DNA of 58,026 nt from an uncultured Hyphomicrobiales bacterium. GTDB taxonomy: Bacteria > Pseudomonadota > Alphaproteobacteria > Rhizobiales > Xanthobacteraceae. The stretch covers positions 1 through 58,026 of the forward strand of contig CAIRGJ010000022.1 in the NCBI GenBank assembly GCA_903878085.1, given 5' to 3'. Positions 8,323-15,546 of this stretch are shown here, in pieces. Below the pieces are notes generated by a model. It did not search any database. It was given only the letters and a program-made list of their open reading frames with translations, and had not been told where the DNA came from. The first letter of the stretch is position 1. Each line of letters starts with the position of its first letter. The position numbers were made by a program, and so were the translations under genes.

Positions 8323-8618
8323 GAATTGCTCGACCGGCGACGGGCTTCATCATTACGGAGCCCGCAACTTTTGGCGCGTTGCTTCAGGGCTATGCCCAGA
8401 GATGGCCGCGCGCTCAAGAGCATTGGGCGGCCGTCAAACAGCGCCTGAAGATGACCGGCCATAAGGAAGGTGCCGCGATCGGCGGCAACAGTTCAAACAG
8501 GGTCTTTGAAGCCGAGGGCGACGTCGCTAGCCAGTTGCCGACGATCCGTGTCGCCTATCATGTGCTTGGCGACAAGCTGGAATTTAGGAAGCTCGCGGTC
8601 CTCGATCCGCCCGTCTGA
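8319..8618 (+). CDS. Candidate toxin paired with Panacea antitoxin
   Basis: This 99-residue protein starts at GTG 8319, overlapping the antitoxin stop. It has a basic, helical first half (EHWAAVKQRLKMTGHKEG) and a beta-rich end (LPTIRVAYHVLGDKLEFRKL) that resembles the terminal strands of RelE/ParE-fold toxins. I do not see a definite match to a named toxin family. The toxin call rests on the antitoxin next door, the overlap, the size and the fold impression. A target such as mRNA or the ribosome would follow if it is RelE-like, which is inference. Confidence 0.6.
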   Translation: MRIARPATGFIITEPATFGALLQGYAQRWPRAQEHWAAVKQRLKMTGHKEGAAIGGNSSNRVFEAEGDVASQLPTIRVAYHVLGDKLEFRKLAVLDPPV

Positions 8619-8981
8619 CGCCGGTCGCGGCTTATTGCTCGCGATTCCAGCAGTCAAGATGGACGTTGATAAAGACGGTGGAATCTTGAGCCGTCCCTTC
8701 CAGACTGCGCACGGCAGAACCCGGTTTGGGGGGGCTTTAACAGCGGCCCAAATGCCTGCCGTTCCCAGTCGACTCTGGTAGCGCGACGAAGTAGCATCAA
8801 CGATTGGTTGAAAAAGGTTTTTTGCCGGGGGCCGGGTGCGGGTACCAGTCGCGTTTCTGTTGGGTGGGGCTGGCCTGTTGCTGGGCCCGGGTCCGGCGTG
8901 GGCGCAATCAAGCCCGTACCTTTATGTATAGAGAACAAGGGTGAATCAGCGGCCGCGGGCGTATCAGTAAGGGGACGGGGC
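8619..8981. other. Gap with a signal-peptide mini-frame only
   Basis: About 360 bases between the toxin candidate and the lipoprotein gene. The only readable coding signal is the short frame at 8836-8931. The remainder shows no plausible gene on either strand. Confidence 0.5.
8836..8931 (+). pseudogene. 31-residue frame encoding a signal peptide, probably decayed
   Basis: From GTG 8836 the frame reads a textbook signal peptide: basic start, hydrophobic core LLGGAGLLLG, then an AWAQ cleavage site. It then ends in a stop after seven more residues. Either it is a secreted micropeptide or, more likely, the broken start of an exported protein whose distal part has been lost or shifted out of frame. 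Confidence 0.4.
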
Positions 8982-9290
8982 ATGAGCGGAAAGCTATCCA
9001 AGGCCGGATATTTGCTCGCGCTGTCGGGCGTCGGCCTGCTACTTAATGGTTGTGTGGCGGCGCTGGTCGGCGGCGCGATCTATCATAGCGCTAAGACGCA
9101 GGAGGCGCGGGCCGAATTCACTACGAATTTCCAAAAAAATAACACGGAGCGCGAGAGGGCCAAACTGAAGCCACTTGACTGGTGCTCTGAAATTTACAAA
9201 TTCGACAAGGATTGGGCGAAAGACAAGGCCGAATGTAAAGAGCGCGCCATGCTTTACGAATCCGGGGACACGACTGCCCTTAACTTGTAG
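8982..9290 (+). CDS. Small lipoprotein
   Basis: This 102-residue protein starts at ATG 8982 after a GGGGACGGGG purine run. A basic N-terminus and hydrophobic stretch end in the lipobox LLNGC, so Cys 27 or so would be acylated. A glycine-rich segment VGGAIYHSAK follows, then a charged helical domain (NTERERAKLKPLDWCSEIYKFDK) with two more cysteines. It is likely anchored in the inner or outer membrane. No specific family is recognised. The open frame extends upstream, but that part overlaps the decayed signal-peptide frame. Confidence 0.7.
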   Translation: MSGKLSKAGYLLALSGVGLLLNGCVAALVGGAIYHSAKTQEARAEFTTNFQKNNTERERAKLKPLDWCSEIYKFDKDWAKDKAECKERAMLYESGDTTALNL

Positions 9291-9466
9291 CCTTCGACTT
9301 TGTACCAAAAAACTTCAACTTTAAATTTGGCGTTGGTGTCGGCGTGTCCGCGGGTGCTGAGATCAGGCTGGAGAGCGTGGTATCTTTTGGTGCCAAGTTT
9401 GATGGCGAGTTTTCCAATCGCTCACAGACCTATGCGGGCACCGGAACCATCAGATACGCGTGGTGA
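9284..9466 (+). pseudogene. Fragment of a beta-rich exported protein
   Basis: An open frame with no start codon in a reasonable place reads FVPKNFNFKFGVGVGVSAGA, then SVVSFGAKFDGEFSNRSQTY and ends in TIRYAW. The alternation of aromatic and small residues, with a terminal aromatic, is that of outer-membrane beta strands. It lies directly after the lipoprotein gene in another frame. It is best read as the tail of a gene whose start is gone, possibly the same gene that supplied the signal peptide at 8836. Confidence 0.4.
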
Positions 9467-9543
9467 GCTAGTGCAGGGCGTATGAGGCGCTGCATTGCAT
9501 CACAAGGATATTGCCCAAACTCGACCACATCACCTTCGACAGA

Positions 9544-9789
9544 TCAGGGCGTCATGCCGCGTGGGATCAAATCGCCGTAACGAATTCCGCAGACATCGCC
9601 ATTCTTACCGTGGCGCTCGCACTTCGCGATCAGGTGCAGCAGGTCCGGCATGGTCACGTCGGGGCCGTGCAGATCAATCAACGTCTCTTTTCGGTATTGG
9701 CCTTTTCGGTCGCAACGCGAGCAGACCAGCCGGACCATCGGCTTCGGATAGTCTTTGAGTTTAATTGACGTATAGCGAGACGGCGACAT
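9544..9789 (-). CDS. Small zinc-ribbon-like hypothetical protein
   Basis: This 81-residue protein starts at ATG 9789. It carries CSRC near residue 23 and C-x(n)-C pairs (AKCERHG, DVCGIRYG) in its second half, arranged like a one-zinc ribbon. The pattern RKGQYRKETLIDLHGPDVTM between them is the kind seen in short uncharacterised proteins of Bradyrhizobium-type islands and prophages. The function is unknown; nucleic-acid binding is a reasonable guess. Confidence 0.7.
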   Translation of the reverse strand: MSPSRYTSIKLKDYPKPMVRLVCSRCDRKGQYRKETLIDLHGPDVTMPDLLHLIAKCERHGKNGDVCGIRYGDLIPRGMTP

Positions 9790-9804
9790 GGCCGATGCTG
9801 TCTT

Positions 9805-10059
9805 TCACGGCGGATTGATGGCTCCGGGTGGACTATTGAATGTACCCGACATTTTTTGGATTATCCGATCAAGCTCGCCGCGTTCTGCATCCGTAAGCTT
9901 ACTCAAGCACTGTTCATAAGCTACCAACATTGGTTCCTTCGGCCCGCCGGTGCGCGGCATAGCGCGGGTCATCATAGGCATGCGGCTGCTCGCATTCATC
10001 TCTACCTCATGAATGAAGTCACGAAGCCGCACCGCAATATTTTCCAAGTTGTCAGTCAC
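9805..10059 (-). CDS. Hypothetical 84-residue protein
   Basis: The best start is GTG at 10059, which has a GGGAG ribosome binding site nine bases upstream. The frame runs back to 10278, but the extra part is low-complexity. The product has an N-terminal amphipathic helix (LENIAVRLRDFIHEVEM), a Met-rich loop, and a second helix (CLSKLTDAERGELDRIIQKM). It is 15 bases downstream of the zinc-ribbon gene's start, so transcription order is this gene first. Nothing identifies its function. Confidence 0.55.
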   Translation of the reverse strand: MTDNLENIAVRLRDFIHEVEMNASSRMPMMTRAMPRTGGPKEPMLVAYEQCLSKLTDAERGELDRIIQKMSGTFNSPPGAINPP

Positions 10060-10201
10060 GGACGTTTGCTCCCATGTATATCGTTGCCCTCGGCAAGCGA
10101 CCTCGCGCCGATGCATTCTTAGCATACACGAAGCGAAGCGCCGCACCCCGTTGCGGCCCCGCCTCAAGGAGCGCATTGTCTGAGCAGTTGGGGGCGTGAC
10201 C

Positions 10202-11152
10202 ATGCGTGCCATCGCAATTGTTGGAATTGCCGCGTTTGCCTGGGCTGTCGCGGTATTCGTTTCGTATGACGTCGCCAACTCTCAATCATACGAAATTGCG
10301 CAGCCCACTCCGCGCAACGAAGACAGAGCGCTTGATTGCCGAAATCCTCGCGATGCGGCTCAGTGCCGCGAGTTGGAACGCGGTCTAACGAACTCGGGCA
10401 GAAATCATCAGTCGCAAGTCGCGCAAACGGGAACGTTCAAACCGAGCTTTGACTGCGCCAAAGCGACTTATCCCGACGAGCGGGCCATCTGCTCCAACGC
10501 TGAACTAAGTCAGCTAGATAATATTGCCAACGCCGGCTACGAATATGTTCGTCGTACCAATGGCGCTCAATTTGCAAAATCAATTACGCTGCCGCTTTTG
10601 CAATCACGACGAGCTTGTGGGTCAGACGCAGCGTGCATCAAGGAGCAGCAGCTCGCGGCAATTCAAAAATTTAATTCGGCGGGTGCGCCTGTCAGCGGTC
10701 CTCAGGTTGGCCAGCCGTATTCATCGGGAAAAGGTGAGACTTTTGCGCAGCAGGGCGACCGATACGATGTGGCCGCACGAAAAATGCAACTCGATGAATG
10801 GGAAGTGAGTTTAAAAGCGTTCTACAGTCGAGTAGCCTACATTGGCTTTGCATATGGATGCAAAATCATCAAGGCGCCTGCGCAAGTCGCACTTCTCCTT
10901 GAAGCTCCGTACTTTAGCTTCAATGAAAGAGCAGCTTCAATGGTGCAACACGGTTATAATTATGACAGATTTCATTCAGAATTCAGATCGGCTGGTCGTG
11001 GAGGTTTCGAACGTTCACAGGTTTCCGGACAATGTGACTACTGGAATGCAAACGCCCAAGAGGCGGTTCAACTTCGAATTCAAGCCAGCAGCCTAATGAA
11101 CTACATTGGTCCGGCTGACGCACATCCTCAGATGCCTACCCTTTTTAGATGA
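10202..11152 (+). CDS. Exported protein with LprI-like domain
   Basis: This 316-residue protein starts at ATG 10202 after GGGGG. An N-terminal hydrophobic segment (AIAIVGIAAFAWAVAVFVSY) is a signal anchor or signal peptide. Residues about 80-155 fit the LprI/DUF1311 domain: FDCAKATYPDERAICSN, SQLD, and CGSDAACIKEQ, with the paired cysteines typical of that fold. LprI-type proteins include inhibitors of host lysozyme in mycobacteria. Here the domain is followed by an unrecognised 150-residue C-terminal part with two more cysteines (YGCKI, SGQCDYW). Its placement in a mobile element suggests an envelope-protective cargo gene, which is inference. Confidence 0.75.
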   Translation: MRAIAIVGIAAFAWAVAVFVSYDVANSQSYEIAQPTPRNEDRALDCRNPRDAAQCRELERGLTNSGRNHQSQVAQTGTFKPSFDCAKATYPDERAICSNAELSQLDNIANAGYEYVRRTNGAQFAKSITLPLLQSRRACGSDAACIKEQQLAAIQKFNSAGAPVSGPQVGQPYSSGKGETFAQQGDRYDVAARKMQLDEWEVSLKAFYSRVAYIGFAYGCKIIKAPAQVALLLEAPYFSFNERAASMVQHGYNYDRFHSEFRSAGRGGFERSQVSGQCDYWNANAQEAVQLRIQASSLMNYIGPADAHPQMPTLFR

Positions 11153-11197
11153 TGATCCGCGTTAAATTTGAATGATTGCGATTGGAGGGCGGCGGCA

Positions 11198-11548
11198 ATG
11201 GCAAGTCACGCGAGGCTGTTTTTTTTACTGACCGCAGTCGTTTATTTATCTGTTGTCAAAGAAGCCAACGCTCAAGCTGATTACAAAAAATGCGCTGGTT
11301 ATTTTTTCGTTGGTTTGCAGTGTGTGACACCGCAGTTTCGCGATGCGTACCGAAGCGCATTCATGTCAATGGCGCGGATGAATGCGTCACAAGAAGGGAA
11401 GCCGGAGCCACTTACCGAGGATGAAGCAGTTCAGGGCTTGGCAGATACACTTCGCGAATGGCAAAAACTGGTTGGCCCGCGCTGCGAAAGCGCTTCAAGC
11501 ATTAGGGATTTATATCAAGATGAATGTCGCCAGATGCTCAGACAATGA
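11198..11548 (+). CDS. Small secreted hypothetical protein
   Basis: This 116-residue protein starts at ATG 11198 with GGAGGGCGG upstream. It has a clear signal peptide with core LFFLLTAVVYLSVV and an ANA-QA cleavage site. The mature part has cysteines in KKCAGY, LQCVT, RCES and DECRQ, consistent with two disulfides in the periplasm. It follows the LprI-like gene by 45 bases and may be co-transcribed. Family not recognised. Confidence 0.7.
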   Translation: MASHARLFFLLTAVVYLSVVKEANAQADYKKCAGYFFVGLQCVTPQFRDAYRSAFMSMARMNASQEGKPEPLTEDEAVQGLADTLREWQKLVGPRCESASSIRDLYQDECRQMLRQ

Positions 11549-11570
11549 TGTGGCGATGATGGCATCGTAT

Positions 11571-12203
11571 ATGTGTAGCCACCTATTCCCTGACTACAAA
11601 GCGCCCGTCGTCGCCAACAGAGGCGGCATCCGCGAACTCTGCATGATGCGCTGGGGCTTGCCGTCGTCACAGTTCGCGCAGATGCAAGCCGCCAAGAAGC
11701 GCGCGGCGAAGTTGGAGGCCAAGGGCAAGCCAGTCGATTTCAAAGAGTTGTTGCGGATGGAGCCTGACGGCGGCACGACCAATATTCGGAATACATCAAG
11801 CAAACACTGGCAGAGGTGGCTCGGCATTGAGCAGCGCTGCGTTGTGCCGTTCACATCGTTCAGCGAATTCAACAAGGCTGAGGGCGGCGACATATGGTTC
11901 GCTCTAGACGAGAGCAGGCCGCTCGCAGTGTTCGCCGGCATTTGGACGAACTGGACGTCGGTACGGAAAGTGAAAGAGGGCGACACGACAAACGATCTTT
12001 TCGGTTTTCTGACGACAGAGCCGAACAACGTCGTAGGGCCTATTCACCCCAAGGCAATGCCAGTCATTCTGACTAAGCCGGAAGAGATTGAGACTTGGCT
12101 TACGGCGCCGGTTGATGAGGCATTAGAGCTTCAGAGGCCGCTGGGTTTTGGGATGTTGAAGATTGTCGCGCGGGGGCAGAAGAAGGACGGCGAAGCCAGC
12201 TAA
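11571..12203 (+). CDS. SRAP (SOS-associated peptidase, YedK/HMCES-like), N-terminally shortened
   Basis: The 210-residue product carries the SRAP fold: MMRWGLP, TNIRN (Asn 71), VVPFTSFSEF (Glu 99) and GPIHPKAMPVIL (His 159). SRAP proteins crosslink abasic sites in single-stranded DNA through Cys 2. Relatives with the same body start MCNLYS and have roughly 40 residues before the FPDY-x-APVV block. Here ATG 11571 gives MCSHLFPDYKAPVV, so Met-Cys is kept but the intervening residues are gone. The frame is open farther upstream but without a family-like N-terminus. The copy may be inactive or a functional minimal form. The family assignment is firm. Confidence 0.8.
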   Translation: MCSHLFPDYKAPVVANRGGIRELCMMRWGLPSSQFAQMQAAKKRAAKLEAKGKPVDFKELLRMEPDGGTTNIRNTSSKHWQRWLGIEQRCVVPFTSFSEFNKAEGGDIWFALDESRPLAVFAGIWTNWTSVRKVKEGDTTNDLFGFLTTEPNNVVGPIHPKAMPVILTKPEEIETWLTAPVDEALELQRPLGFGMLKIVARGQKKDGEAS

Positions 12204-12220
12204 AACTAAGCCTTGTTGCG

Positions 12221-12454
12221 TCACTTGATATTGAGATTTTTCATGGAATCTAGCATTTTTTGCGCATCTGCAGCGTTCTGCTTTGCCCACGCTGCCGCCT
12301 TCGTAAGATCAGCGCCTTTCCCTTGCAAATAAGCGAGCGCGCAGATTTCACGATCAGCCCACCATGGACAGTTAAATGGACGGTTTTCTTTTCCGCACCG
12401 ATAGCCAATATTCCAGCTTAGATTTTGATGCCAATCCCGAATACGCGCCAGCAT
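12221..12454 (-). CDS. Hypothetical 77-residue protein
   Basis: The gene starts at ATG 12454 with a GAGG about nine bases upstream and is convergent with the SRAP gene. The product is Trp- and Cys-rich in the first half (YRCGKENRPFNCPWWADREICALAYLQG is interrupted by no stop), followed by an Ala/Lys-rich helix. Three cysteines and a His could bind metal. No family is recognised. Confidence 0.55.
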   Translation of the reverse strand: MLARIRDWHQNLSWNIGYRCGKENRPFNCPWWADREICALAYLQGKGADLTKAAAWAKQNAADAQKMLDSMKNLNIK

Positions 12455-12521
12455 GGTTCATGCCTCAGTTCGCCGGTTAAAACCCAACGCTGAGCATAGT
12501 TGATACATAATTGAATCCAAC

Positions 12522-12632
12522 TCACATAACTTCCGACTTGTCGCGGCTTTTCAGAATGCGACCGGCGTCAATAGCCATGTCCTCTCGGTTACGGTAGGTG
12601 CGGGGAGTGCCGTTCACTAAAATTTCAAACAT
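12522..12632 (-). CDS. 36-residue hypothetical protein
   Basis: The short frame from ATG 12632 encodes MFEILVNGTPRTYRNRED followed by MAIDAGRILKSRDK and ends at TGA 12522. It has the strand-strand-helix layout of small conserved rhizobial proteins, but stops early compared with what the start leads one to expect, so it may be a truncated copy. No strong ribosome binding site is visible. Confidence 0.45.
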   Translation of the reverse strand: MFEILVNGTPRTYRNREDMAIDAGRILKSRDKSEVM

Positions 12633-12692
12633 GCCGAATGATTATGCAATTCCAGTTTGCGGGTGATAAAATTGTTGCGGGAGAATCACTGC

Positions 12693-12881
12693 ATGAGCAA
12701 GATCAAGTTATTCAATGAAGCGTACAGACTGGCTTTCAAGCAGCTGATGGCCGACCCGGAACTTCTCGCAAAACCCTCAGGCCTTGCGTCTCGCCTAAAG
12801 GACGCCGTGCAGGCGCTAGTAAAAGACAGCAACTCTCCTTCGTTCGTTGCGGTCGAAGCGATAGCGCGGCTGAAGTCATAA
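12693..12881 (+). CDS. 62-residue hypothetical helical protein
   Basis: It starts at ATG 12693 with GGGAGAA upstream. The product is all-helical and basic (KIKLFNEAYRLAFKQLMADP, then ASRLKDAVQALVKD), with no transmembrane segment. It is convergent with the 38-residue membrane protein gene that ends at 12915. Function unknown. Confidence 0.5.
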   Translation: MSKIKLFNEAYRLAFKQLMADPELLAKPSGLASRLKDAVQALVKDSNSPSFVAVEAIARLKS

Positions 12882-12914
12882 AAGATCACAGCATGGATCA
12901 ATACCTGAGTCAGC

Positions 12915-13031
12915 TTAGGGTGCATCGCGCCGGTTGACATAAAGCCATACCGCCAACCCCACGATGAAGGCGGCGAACGTCCAACCGTTGGTGACGGTCG
13001 GGATGAGGGCAACGAGATCAGTCGGTTTCAT
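12915..13031 (-). CDS. 38-residue single-pass membrane microprotein
   Basis: A short frame from ATG 13031, five bases after a perfect GGAGG ribosome binding site, encodes a short polar start, the hydrophobic span FAAFIVGLAVWLYV and a positively charged tail VNRRDAP. By the positive-inside rule the C-terminus is cytoplasmic. It lies 123 bases after the end of a minus-strand trio of unknown genes and may be the last gene of that unit. The RBS and the clean transmembrane segment argue that it is real. Confidence 0.65.
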   Translation of the reverse strand: MKPTDLVALIPTVTNGWTFAAFIVGLAVWLYVNRRDAP

Positions 13032-13154
13032 AGGGCCTCCGCGATTCGGCGTTGAGGCTCTCTATTGATTCCACGATCGCGAGAGCGGCAACGCACCGGC
13101 CGCATTACCGGCCGGCCTCACGATGGCTCAAAGGGGAGGTGGGCAGTAGGAAGA

Positions 13155-13904
13155 TTAATCGGCTGCCGCCGTCGCGTTATTCTTCTGTGCCTGCTGCTTC
13201 AAAAAGCTTTTGATGCGGCGGCGGGCCTTGGTGACCGCCTCCGTAAGGCCGGCATTGGTCGAGCCGTGTCGCTGATATTGCTCCGGGAAAGTGCGTTGCA
13301 GTTCCCGAAAAAAAGACACGAAGGGCGAGGCTCGGCCCGGATCATCGAACTTCCCCAGACCGACGGGCAATCCACGAGCGGCGAATAGTTCTCCCAGCTC
13401 ATAGGTCAAATTATTCCATGAGCTGCCTTCGACAAACCCACGCTGCTCGCCTTCGCTGATCTGCTTCTTCGTCATTTCGAGCGCTCCTTGAAGACTCGTC
13501 ATGAAGTCGAGCAACTCCTTCCAACCTGGCCGGTGGAGTTGGGCAAGATATTTCCCCACCTGACCCTGCACGTATCCCGCCGCCGTCGTTTGCGCTCCCT
13601 CGTTCGATTCGAACATTAACAGCCAAAATTTCTGGCCGGCCTTGTGAAGCCGATCCAGATAACGAAGCGCGTCATCAACATAAGGGGCGTTCTGCTCGCC
13701 CGGGGCGCCACGAAAATATTTCTCGACGTGGGCAATGATCGTGCAGCGAAGTTCGGCATCAAGCGCATGATGGTAAGCTGCCTCAATGCGGCGCCAGTCG
13801 GCCGGCTGCGGTTCGAAAGATTGGTCGGCCACCCATCCGATTGAATAGGGAAGGCGAACACGCCGGCTTTTGCGGTTTCCTTTTTTGCTCGATCCCTCGA
13901 CCAT
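13155..13904 (-). CDS. Hypothetical 249-residue protein of the tRNA-proximal cassette
   Basis: The protein is soluble and mostly helical, with a strongly basic start (KKGNRKSRRVRL) and end (KARRRIKSFLKQQAQ). Recognisable blocks are DWRRIEAAYHHALDAELRC, YLDRLHKAGQKFWLLMFESN and LTYELGELFAARGLPVGLGK. No catalytic motif is evident. It starts five bases after the stop of the preceding gene, so they are probably one operon. Basic termini suggest nucleic-acid contact, but this is only a guess. Confidence 0.7.
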   Translation of the reverse strand: MVEGSSKKGNRKSRRVRLPYSIGWVADQSFEPQPADWRRIEAAYHHALDAELRCTIIAHVEKYFRGAPGEQNAPYVDDALRYLDRLHKAGQKFWLLMFESNEGAQTTAAGYVQGQVGKYLAQLHRPGWKELLDFMTSLQGALEMTKKQISEGEQRGFVEGSSWNNLTYELGELFAARGLPVGLGKFDDPGRASPFVSFFRELQRTFPEQYQRHGSTNAGLTEAVTKARRRIKSFLKQQAQKNNATAAAD

Positions 13905-13909
13905 TCGGG

Positions 13910-14605
13910 CTAAAATCCGCTCTCGTCTTCGTCGTCAGGAAAACGCTCCGGCCATGCCTGCAGCATGCGTTTAAATGTGTCATAGAATCCTTGAGGCATG
14001 GTCGAAAAGAAAATCGCCACATAAGCCGAAAGCGGTGTCCACTCCAGGGGAGCTAGCAGACCAATGCTGCGGAGTGGATCGGCGGGCGAGCCTCGTCCGA
14101 CTGAGTTTAAGACGATGGAAGCAAAGGGCTCGAATAGCGGTCGTGTATTCTCCTTCTCGGCTTGTAAATAAAACTTACGCCGCTCGACGGCGTGGTCCGT
14201 GAAATCAACGCCGGTCAGGTTCTCGATCATCGAGACGGCGATACGGTCTGCCGTGCCTACCGTCCCGAAGCCGACACGCTCGAACATCTCGCGATCGTTC
14301 CTCTGGTCGGCTAACCAAAAGCTCCCCATCAAAACCGCAATCCATACTATCGTCTCGGCCGCGATCGCATCGTTGTTCGTGTCGCGAAGATAGCGGTCGG
14401 ACCCCTCCCACATGGGGTGTGCATCCCAATGCAAGCCGCTGATGAAGTTACCCGCTGCGCCCATGATTGTAAGCGAGAGCGCAATAGCGCGGTTGTCGAC
14501 ATGGCCCGCTTCGGCCGTCATCCGATCGACCATGCCGAGCAAGGTTTCGGGCGCGGAGAGCTTGGTGCAAAATGCCGTCAGAGGCGGCGCGGCCGAGCCT
14601 TCCAT
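13910..14605 (-). CDS. Hypothetical 231-residue protein of the tRNA-proximal cassette
   Basis: The protein is helical, with a hydrophobic block ETIVWIAVLMGSFWLADQRN near residue 85 that may be a membrane span or a buried helix. A charged stretch ERRKFYLQAEKENTRPLFEP and an aromatic block AYVAIFFSTMPQGFYDTF follow, and it ends in an acidic tail (DDEDESGF). No family recognised. It sits between the membrane-anchored gene upstream (77-base gap) and the basic gene downstream (5-base gap). Confidence 0.7.
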   Translation of the reverse strand: MEGSAAPPLTAFCTKLSAPETLLGMVDRMTAEAGHVDNRAIALSLTIMGAAGNFISGLHWDAHPMWEGSDRYLRDTNNDAIAAETIVWIAVLMGSFWLADQRNDREMFERVGFGTVGTADRIAVSMIENLTGVDFTDHAVERRKFYLQAEKENTRPLFEPFASIVLNSVGRGSPADPLRSIGLLAPLEWTPLSAYVAIFFSTMPQGFYDTFKRMLQAWPERFPDDEDESGF

Positions 14606-14682
14606 GAATTAATCCCTTGCGGTCTGACCGTCTTCTTGCTTTCGGCCGTCATGGCGCTTGTTGGGGTTCCCCGCGCACCCTC

Positions 14683-15546
14683 TCAAATTTTCTCGTCGAT
14701 GAGGAGGTGCTCGATATAGTTCTCGGCTTCGAAATTAGCATCAGAGCGATAGAAGCTCCGATAAGGCTCGTCGCGCCCGTCTGCGTAGAACACGCTATAG
14801 AGGGCGTACTCGTCGGTGTCCTTGAAGTGGAAGCCGATCCGGCTTTCCATAATATGCGGTACATAGCAGACAGCGAGCACGTCCGTTTCATACACAAACG
14901 GTGTCTCACCGGGGGGGCTGAGCCTGCTCACTCGGTAGTCGATGTTGAATGCATGAAACTCCGCAATCGCTGCATCGATGCGCTGCTTAAATTTTGTATC
15001 TTTGATTTTTCGAGCGTACTCTTGAAGATGCTCAAGGTCTTTATCGCTCGTCGCGGATGATCGAAATTGCCAGTCAGGATTCAACGCGCGTTGCAGCGCC
15101 TGAAACTTCACCAAATTGAGATAGTGCTCCTCGATGTCCTCGATCGCGTAATTGCTCAGCGAGTCTGCATAGAGCACGTGCTCGCGCGTGCCGACGAAAT
15201 CGAAATCGGTGTACATGGGATATTTGTTAGTGATGATCGTAAGCTCGGCCTCACGCACCGCCTTGTCGGCAGTGCCGATCGCCGCCTCGGCCGCTTGCGC
15301 CTTCCGATAAATTCGCAAAAAACGATCAGGATCGAGGCGCACCAGATAGTTGGCGAGCTCGCGACGGAATGTGTCAAGCATCAGCTCTCTATCTGATGCC
15401 ATATTCATGCCGAGCGGGGTCGAAGTGGGGGCGGCTGAGGCGGCCGCTGCCGCTTTACGCGATCGCCAGTGCTCCCACAGATACAGCACGCCCCCCAGTG
15501 CGACGACGGCCCAAAGCCACTCTATGTTGTTTGCCCCGATCCCCAT
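14683..15546 (-). CDS. Membrane-anchored hypothetical protein, first of the cassette
   Basis: This 287-residue protein has one N-terminal transmembrane segment (IEWLWAVVALGGVLYLW, residues about 8-24) followed by basic residues, so the large C-terminal domain faces the cytoplasm. An Ala/Pro linker leads to a helical region (DTFRRELANYLVRLDPDRFL, a long charged coiled-coil-like section) and a beta-rich C-terminal domain with VYETDVLAVCYVP and YALYSVFYADGRDE. No known enzyme motif. It is the first gene leftward from the tRNA-Glu junction. Confidence 0.7.
   Translation of the reverse strand: MGIGANNIEWLWAVVALGGVLYLWEHWRSRKAAAAASAAPTSTPLGMNMASDRELMLDTFRRELANYLVRLDPDRFLRIYRKAQAAEAAIGTADKAVREAELTIITNKYPMYTDFDFVGTREHVLYADSLSNYAIEDIEEHYLNLVKFQALQRALNPDWQFRSSATSDKDLEHLQEYARKIKDTKFKQRIDAAIAEFHAFNIDYRVSRLSPPGETPFVYETDVLAVCYVPHIMESRIGFHFKDTDEYALYSVFYADGRDEPYRSFYRSDANFEAENYIEHLLIDEKI

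Noticed and set aside
8654-9001. 115-residue minus-strand frame
   Set aside because: It is antisense to the signal-peptide frame, Pro/Thr-rich and lacks a start signal.
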